From Alphaproteobacteria bacterium (GTDB lineage Bacteria; Pseudomonadota; Alphaproteobacteria; UBA2966; CAIVPW01), in the NCBI GenBank assembly GCA_016869235.1, contig VGER01000019.1, forward strand, positions 1-32,459: a DNA stretch of 32,459 bases, given 5' to 3'. The notes below the pieces were generated by a model, which saw only the letters and a list, made by a program, of their open reading frames with translations, searched no databases and had not been told where the DNA came from. This document shows, one piece after another, positions 28,228 to 32,459 of this stretch. Every line of letters starts with the position of its first letter. Position 1 is the first letter of the stretch. Position numbers and translations under genes: made by a program.

Positions 28228-29661
28228 TTACGGCTCTTCCTTGACCTTGTCCTTGGCGCCCGCGTGGGCACCGTGCGCCGGCGCCTTGGTGCGCGACTGG
28301 CGGCGCTCCTCGGCCCAGCCCTCGATCTGGTGCTGCGGCGGGCGGGTGAGCGCCAGCGCCCCCGGCTTCACGTCGCGGGTGATGACGCTGCCGGCGCCGA
28401 CCACGGCGCCCTCACCGACCTTCACGGGCGCCACCAGCGCGGTGTTGGAGCCGACGAAGGCGTGCGCGCCGATCGCGGTCTGCGACTTGGTGTAGCCGTC
28501 GTAGTTGCAGGTGATGGTGCCGGCGCCGATGTTGGCGCGCTCGCCCACCACCGTGTCGCCGAGGTAGGTCAGGTGGTTGGCCTTGGCGCCCTCGCCCATC
28601 TGCACGTTCTTGGCTTCGACGAAATTGCCGATGCGGGCGCCGGCCTCGAGGCGCGTGCCGGGGCGCAGGCGCGCGAACGGACCGACCGAGGCGCCGGGGC
28701 CAATGGACGCGCCCTCGATGTGCGAGAACGCGCACACGATGGCGCCGTCGGCAAGCGTGACGCCCGGGCCGAACAGCACGTTCGGCTCGATCACCACGTC
28801 ACGGCCGACGCGCGTGTCGTGGGAGAAGTAGACGGTGCCCGGATCCAAGAGCGTCGCTCCCGATGCCATGGCCTGGGCGCGCAGGCGCTCCTGCACGATC
28901 GCCTCGGCGGCAGCGAGCTCGGCGCGTGTGTTGACGCCGAGCATCTCGCTGATGTCGCCGCGGATGACGGCGCTCGGCTGGCCGCGCCCGTGGGCGATCT
29001 CGACCACGTCGGTGAGGTAGACCTCGCCCTGGGCGTTGTCGCTGCCGACCTGGGACAACAGGTCGAACAGCCGCGCGCGATCGCCGGCCATCATGCCGGA
29101 GTTGCACAGGGTGATGGTGCGCTCCTCGGCCGTCGCATCGCGCGCCGAGACGATGCGCGTGAGGTTGCCGCGTGCATCGAGCACCAGGCGTCCGTATTCA
29201 TGCGGCAGCGCCGCCTCGAAGCCGAGCACGACGACCGCGGGGCGGGACGGCGCGTGCAGCGCCTCGATCATGGCGCGCATGGTGTCCGTCTTCAGGAAGG
29301 GCGAGTCGCCGTAGAGCACCAGCACGTCGCCGTCGAAGTCGGCGAGCGCCTCGCGCACCCGCTGGACGGCGTCGCCGGTGCCGCGCGCGTCGGCCTGGGC
29401 GATGGGGACGGCGCCGGGCGCCGCGTGCGCCACCGCCTCGCCGTCGGGTGCAATCACTACGTACGTACGGTCCGGCTTCAACAACGCAAGATTGTCGATG
29501 AGGTGGCCGAGGATGGTGCGGCCGGCAAGGCGATGCAGGACCTTGGGCAGGTCGGACTGCATGCGCGTGCTGCGGCCGGCGGCCAGAACGATGGCCGCGA
29601 GCGGACGCGCGCCCTCATTCCCATGCGAACGCGGCCCGGAAGCAGTTTTTCGATTGGTCAT
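28228..29661 (-). CDS. glmU: Bifunctional GlmU: GlcN-1-P acetyltransferase / GlcNAc-1-P uridylyltransferase
   Basis: Makes UDP-GlcNAc in two steps. The 477-residue protein has an N-terminal pyrophosphorylase with LAAGRSTRMQSDLPKVLH (nucleotide loop), LYGDSPFL (metal site) and EVYLTDVV, and a C-terminal left-handed beta-helix with hexapeptide repeats (GARIGNFVEAKN, ERANIGAGTITCNYDG), containing the acetyl-CoA and catalytic His/Asn site (LTYLGDTVVG). An extra N-terminal stretch of about 19 residues and a basic tail (RRQSRTKAP...) extend it slightly. The start ATG 29659-29661 lies 114 bp from the divergent gph. The pair with glmS gives all steps from fructose 6-phosphate except GlmM. Confidence 0.96.
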   Translation of the reverse strand: MTNRKTASGPRSHGNEGARPLAAIVLAAGRSTRMQSDLPKVLHRLAGRTILGHLIDNLALLKPDRTYVVIAPDGEAVAHAAPGAVPIAQADARGTGDAVQRVREALADFDGDVLVLYGDSPFLKTDTMRAMIEALHAPSRPAVVVLGFEAALPHEYGRLVLDARGNLTRIVSARDATAEERTITLCNSGMMAGDRARLFDLLSQVGSDNAQGEVYLTDVVEIAHGRGQPSAVIRGDISEMLGVNTRAELAAAEAIVQERLRAQAMASGATLLDPGTVYFSHDTRVGRDVVIEPNVLFGPGVTLADGAIVCAFSHIEGASIGPGASVGPFARLRPGTRLEAGARIGNFVEAKNVQMGEGAKANHLTYLGDTVVGERANIGAGTITCNYDGYTKSQTAIGAHAFVGSNTALVAPVKVGEGAVVGAGSVITRDVKPGALALTRPPQHQIEGWAEERRQSRTKAPAHGAHAGAKDKVKEEP

Positions 29662-29775
29662 CGTGGCGTTGCTTGTCTATACCACGGTCGCTCGGGGCCG
29701 GGGGACCGGGGCGTTACGGGCCCTTCTCTACCTTTCCAGACCAGCCCAAGTCAGTGTTACCACGAGGGGGCGAAC

Positions 29776-30441
29776 GTGCGATTTCCCGGACACGCAGTCA
29801 TCTTCGACCTGGACGGCACGCTGGTGGACACGGCGGCGGACCTGTCCGGCGCCGTCAACCGCGCCCTGAAGGCCATCGGCCGGCCGGCGGTGCCGGTGGA
29901 GGTCGTCAAGTCGATGATCGGCGGCGGCTTTCCCAACCTGGTCAACAAGGCGCTCGAGCACAGCGGCGGGCCGCTCCCCGCCGACCAGCTCGGCCCGTTC
30001 GTCGACAAGGCGCGCACCGACTACGAAGCCCACGTGGCCGATACCAGCACGGTCCTGCCCGGCGTGATGGAGGCGATGCGCGCCCTGCACATGCGCGGCG
30101 TCCTCATGGGCGTGTGCACCAACAAGCCGGCGGCGGCGTCGAAGAAGCTCCTGGCCGCGGTCGGGTTGGACAAGTACATGCCGGTGCTGGTGGGCGGCGA
30201 CAGCCTGCCCATGAGGAAGCCGCACCCCAAGGTGGCCCAGGAGGTGCTGAAGCGCCTCAACACGACCGCCGATTCCGCCGTGGTGGTGGGTGACAGCGAG
30301 ACCGACGTGAAGCTCGCGCGCTCGGTGAACCTGCCCATCATCCTGGTGGAGGGCGGCTACTCGACCACTCCTGTCAAACAACTCGGCGCCGACCTGGTGC
30401 TGCGCACCATGGCCCAGCTGCCGCAGTACCTGCAGACGTAA
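29776..30441 (+). CDS. gph: HAD-family phosphoglycolate phosphatase-like protein
   Basis: A 221-residue HAD hydrolase: the nucleophile motif FDLDGTLVDT near the N-terminus (first Asp is the nucleophile), motif II VCTNKP, motif III lysine in PMRKPHPK, and the metal-binding GDSETDV. The cap region after motif I is helical, as in Gph. Gph removes phosphate from 2-phosphoglycolate, which arises from DNA repair and oxygenation side reactions; the substrate here is inferred. The GTG at 29776 follows GAGGGGG at a suitable distance. A 5-bp hairpin (CGGGC-GAC-GCCCG, 30450-30462) lies after the stop. Confidence 0.88.
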   Translation: MRFPGHAVIFDLDGTLVDTAADLSGAVNRALKAIGRPAVPVEVVKSMIGGGFPNLVNKALEHSGGPLPADQLGPFVDKARTDYEAHVADTSTVLPGVMEAMRALHMRGVLMGVCTNKPAAASKKLLAAVGLDKYMPVLVGGDSLPMRKPHPKVAQEVLKRLNTTADSAVVVGDSETDVKLARSVNLPIILVEGGYSTTPVKQLGADLVLRTMAQLPQYLQT

Positions 30442-30487
30442 CCGCAAGACGGGCGACGCCCGGAACCCAGGTGCCGCGCATCGAACG

Positions 30488-30740
30488 ATGACGATCCGCT
30501 TCCATCCCCACGCCTTGGCCCGCACGGTGGAGGGGGGCGCGACGGAGTCGGAGGTCGCGGCAGCCATTGAGCACGGCGAGCGGTTCCCGGTGCGATTTGG
30601 CCGCGTTGGTTACAGGCGCACTTGCCCTACCTCGGGTACCTGGCGAGGCCGACCGTTCACGACCAAGCATCTCGAGGTCTATGCCGTCGAAGAGGGCGGG
30701 AGACTGGCTGGCAATCACCGTCATCGTCAAGTATTTCTAG
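30488..30740 (+). pseudogene. DUF4258 protein gene, frameshifted near its 3' end
   Basis: The N-terminus TIRFHPHALARTVEGGATESEVAAAI and ERFPVRFGRVGYRR resemble DUF4258 proteins, about 80 residues, which are predicted toxin-like partners of DUF2283 proteins. In the first frame the expected C-terminus is lost: after EVYAVEEG the frame reads RLAGNHRH and runs on to 30787. One base later, the other frame reads DWLAITVIVKYF then TAG (30738-30740), the normal ending. The total 253 bases is 84 codons plus one base, so a single extra base within about 30690-30702 (GGGCGGGA) is the simplest cause. The family link is by recall. Confidence 0.75.
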
Positions 30741-30758
30741 TGCTAGAGGCGCCCCGCT

Positions 30759-30998
30759 ATGCGGCTGACATTCGACCCGCGCCATAACATTGCGTACCTG
30801 CGGCTTCGCCAGAAGACGGCCGAGGTCGAGACGATTCATGTCAGCGACGAAATCAATATCGACCTCGCTCCCGATGGCTCCGTCTACGGGATCGAGCTGT
30901 TGAACGCGTCGGCCTTGCTGCATGCCGCCGACGGCGGCCGACTGACCGTCGTTGACGAGGCCGGGGGTCAGAAGACCGACGTTCGACTGCCTGGTTGA
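30759..30998 (+). CDS. DUF2283 protein
   Basis: A 79-residue protein: RLTFDPRHNIAYLRLR, then ETIHVSDEINIDLAPDGSVYGIELLNASALL. This matches DUF2283 (PF10049), small beta-strand-rich proteins whose genes are often next to DUF4258 genes, with the pair suspected of acting as toxin and antitoxin. Here the presumed toxin gene 18 bp upstream is frameshifted while this partner is intact. Start ATG 30759 is close after the corrected toxin stop. The job of DUF2283 is not established, so the antitoxin role is inference. Confidence 0.85.
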   Translation: MRLTFDPRHNIAYLRLRQKTAEVETIHVSDEINIDLAPDGSVYGIELLNASALLHAADGGRLTVVDEAGGQKTDVRLPG

Positions 30999-31305
30999 AC
31001 CCGGTCGCACGTCTTCACAACGGTTTCGGTATCGGAAGTGCCCTGGGGCCGCCGCAGGGAACGCCCACCCCTGCGTAAAGAATACGCGCGCCCGTCGACT
31101 TGCCGGCCCCGCCGTCGCACCGAAATAACGGGTGGATTACGTGCCCCGCCCCCGCCCCCGCCGCGTTGGCGCGGCACTTCGTAAAGAATAAGAATGCGAC
31201 CTTGTGCCGCCACGCGCCGCCGGCCCAACAGCGGCCGCAACCGGTGTGCTTCCTTGACTTTGCGCGGCGCGGACACGACTCTAAGGGCTCTCGCCACCGC
31301 GGTAC
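30999..31305. other. Gene-free gap before tRNA-Val
   Basis: 307 bp without a convincing gene. It holds two copies of CGTAAAGAATA (31074-31084 and 31180-31190, 106 bp apart), a run of CCCGCCCCCGCCCCCGCC (about 31145-31162), and the candidate tRNA promoter. The repeats may be chance. No RNA gene was recognised. Confidence 0.6.
31254..31283 (+). promoter_or_regulatory. Candidate promoter of tRNA-Val
   Basis: TTGACT (31254-31259) matches consensus in five of six positions. ACTCTA lies 18 bases on (31278-31283) as a weak -10. The tRNA begins 22 bases after it. Confidence 0.35.
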
Positions 31306-31380
31306 GGGGTTGTAGCTCAGCGGTAGAGCGCTCGTTTCACATGCGAGAAGTCCCTGGTTCGATCCCAGGCAGCCCCACCA
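31306..31380 (+). tRNA. tRNA-Val(CAC)
   Basis: The 75-nt cloverleaf has acceptor GGGGTTG pairing with CAGCCCC, D-arm GCTC/GAGC, anticodon stem CTCGT/GCGAG with loop TTCACAT giving anticodon CAC (codon GUG), a T-arm CTGG-TTCGATC-CCAG, discriminator A and encoded CCA (31378-31380). Confidence 0.95.
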
Positions 31381-31502
31381 TCGCTTTCCCGGCAGATGTG
31401 CGCCACCCCTCGCAGCGCCGGGCTACCGGCTCCGGGGCATAGCGGCGTCCATCGGCGCAGGCGGAGCCGCGGGCGCGAACACGAGCGGAGGGGAACCAAC
31501 CT

Positions 31503-31853
31503 GTGACGAAGCCGACCCTGCGGGAGCGCCTGCGCAAGAAGGAGCTCGTGCTCGGCTCGTGGGTGACGCTGGCGCACCCGGCCATTGCCGAGATCCTGTG
31601 CGCGGCGGGCTTCGACTGGCTCGCGGTCGACCTCGAGCACAGCGTCATCACCATCGGCGAGGCCGAGGAGCTGATCCGCGTCATCGAGCTGGCGGGCACG
31701 ACGCCGCTGGTGCGTCTCACCTCCAACGACGCCAACCTGATCAAGCGCATCATGGACGCCGGCGCGCACGGCATTATCGTGCCGATGATCAACACGGCGC
31801 AGGACGCCGATCGCGCGGTCGCCGCCGTGGCCGGGCCGTTCCCGCCGACGTGA
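31503..31853 (+). pseudogene. N-terminal half of an HpcH/HpaI-family aldolase
   Basis: The HpcH/HpaI aldolases cleave hydroxy-oxo acids and are about 250 residues; this reading stops after 116. It shows the family start GSWVTLAHPAIAEILCAAGFDWLAVDLEH with the base His46, Arg71 in TPLVRL, and AGAHGIIVPMI. It ends GPFPPT at the TGA (31851-31853), where the family continues with a GTRG-type block. In another frame TRPLAVERVNG follows, so a frameshift near 31850 is possible, but the dnaE2 stop at 31878 leaves no room for the Glu and Asp metal ligands. The GTG at 31503 has GGAGGGG upstream. Non-functional as an aldolase. Confidence 0.8.
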
Positions 31854-31877
31854 CGCGCCCGCTCGCGGTTGAGCGCG

Positions 31878-32459
31878 TCAATGGAAGTCGCGCGAGGCGA
31901 AGCCGGCGGCGACCTGGGCCGGCAGCGGCGTGAAGCCGCGCGCCAACGGCGGCAGCGGATCCTTGAGTGCGGTCAGCCGTGACGAGAGGTCGACGAGCCG
32001 ATTGGCGATGATGTGGATGACGATGCCTTCGCGCTGCAGGCGTCCCGTCGCCGCCACCACCCGGCCGCCCAGCACCGCCTTGCGGTAGCGCTCGAACGTC
32101 TTCGGCCAGACGATGAGGTTGGAGATGCCGGTCTCGTCCTCGAGCGTCATGAAGATCACGCCGCTCGCCGTGCCCGGGCGCTGGCGGCACACCACCACGC
32201 CGGCGACGGTGACCAAGGAGTCCTGCGCCGCGCCGGCGAGCTCGGCGGCCGGCAGCGTGCCCGGCAGCGCAGGGCGTAGCAGCGTCATGGGATGCTCCTT
32301 CAGCGACAGGCGCACGGCGCGATAGTCGGCGATGACTTCCTCGCCGAGGCCGGCGCGCGGCAACGCTACGGCAGGCTCCACGCCGGGCGGCGTCACGGGC
32401 GGCGTCTCGGGCGGCGTCACGGGCGGCCTCGCTGGCGCCAGCGGCGCCTCCCCGGGCCT
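31878..32459 (-). CDS. dnaE2: Error-prone DNA polymerase DnaE2, C-terminal part (runs off window)
   Basis: The frame is open from the window end to the stop at 31878, about 193 codons, with no believable start, so this is the C-terminus only. It shows DYRAVRLSLKEHPMTLLRP, the OB-fold region VTVAGVVVCRQRPGTASGVIFMTLEDETGISNLIVW, and the ending SRDFH. These match DnaE2, an alpha-subunit-like polymerase of damage-induced mutagenesis that usually works with ImuA and ImuB; those genes would lie to the right, beyond the window. A short Pro-Thr repeat linker lies near residue 15 of the visible part. The gene converges on the truncated aldolase with a 24-bp gap. Confidence 0.88.
   Translation of the reverse strand, partial: RPGEAPLAPARPPVTPPETPPVTPPGVEPAVALPRAGLGEEVIADYRAVRLSLKEHPMTLLRPALPGTLPAAELAGAAQDSLVTVAGVVVCRQRPGTASGVIFMTLEDETGISNLIVWPKTFERYRKAVLGGRVVAATGRLQREGIVIHIIANRLVDLSSRLTALKDPLPPLARGFTPLPAQVAAGFASRDFH
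32385..32432 (-). repeat. Short 12-bp tandem repeat inside dnaE2
   Basis: Units of GGGCGGCGTCAC: 32385-32396, 32397-32408 (one base different), 32409-32420, and a degenerate fourth at 32421-32432. On the coding strand they read (V/E)-T-P-P repeats, a flexible Pro-Thr linker before the OB-fold domain. The period keeps the frame, so copy number can vary harmlessly. Confidence 0.85.

Noticed and set aside
26450..28495. Plus-strand reading frame of 681 codons
   Set aside because: Antisense to glmS, without motifs; glmS on the other strand is unmistakable.
31074..31190. CGTAAAGAATA pair as an att or IS repeat
   Set aside because: The 11-bp repeat is short and lies in a gene-free gap; nothing else supports an element.

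Overview
The window looks like chromosomal DNA from a GC-rich alphaproteobacterium. The main pointers are a DUF1476 protein (the zeta-type F1-ATPase inhibitor typical of that class), the order purC-purS-purQ-purL followed by a BolA-like gene and a CGFS glutaredoxin, a GltX of the HxGNAR type, a class II DAHP synthase, and a DnaE2-type error-prone polymerase. Order and genus cannot be fixed from the sequence; a Rhodospirillales-like lineage is a guess.

Region 1 (1-2430) is accessory DNA. It opens with what looks like the end of an IS21-family insertion sequence: a perfect palindrome, then a doubled 19-bp repeat, then GTTGACA. Directly after it, open from the element's edge, is the C-terminal piece of a Z1-type protein, then a PD-(D/E)XK protein of the DUF4420 family, then a Vsr-type endonuclease. 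These families travel together in a restriction-modification-like defence module with a cytosine methylase, a MutL/MORC-like ATPase and an AIPR protein. Those partners are not in the window, so the module is either interrupted (the rest lying left of the window) or decayed. The region ends at an intact tRNA-Leu(UAA) and, about 100 bp away, the 5' half of a second tRNA-Leu(UAA) cut off at the anticodon loop, which looks like a recombination scar.

Region 2 (2490-14000) is core genome: a GNAT acetyltransferase, then rightward sfsA, two tandem methionine aminopeptidase genes, radC and rpiA; a small exported protein on the other strand; purB; the DUF1476 gene on the other strand; and the purC-purS-purQ-purL purine operon running into a BolA-like gene and grxD. 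A bidirectional hairpin separates grxD from rpsD.

Region 3 (14000-29660) is almost entirely leftward. rpsD has its own leader. A tight run, read right to left, carries the DAHP synthase, nadE, gltX, cysS, cimA, an unrecognised membrane-anchored protein, rarD and trmJ; several junctions overlap or are 0-9 bp apart. It joins translation (two tRNA synthetases, an RNA methyltransferase) to NAD, aromatic and isoleucine precursor synthesis. gor, a small lipoprotein on the + strand, and the glmU-glmS pair for UDP-GlcNAc synthesis complete it.

Region 4 (29760-32459) is rightward and patchy: a gph-like phosphatase, a frameshifted DUF4258 gene with an intact DUF2283 partner (toxin-antitoxin-like), a 307-bp gap, tRNA-Val(CAC), a truncated HpcH/HpaI aldolase, and on the other strand the C-terminus of dnaE2, which runs off the window. 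Broken genes on both sides of tRNA-Val suggest a second turnover site. The most interesting items are the interrupted Z1/DUF4420/Vsr module, the half tRNA-Leu beside it, and the second methionine aminopeptidase, which keeps all metal ligands but has lost the His equivalent to E. coli His178.
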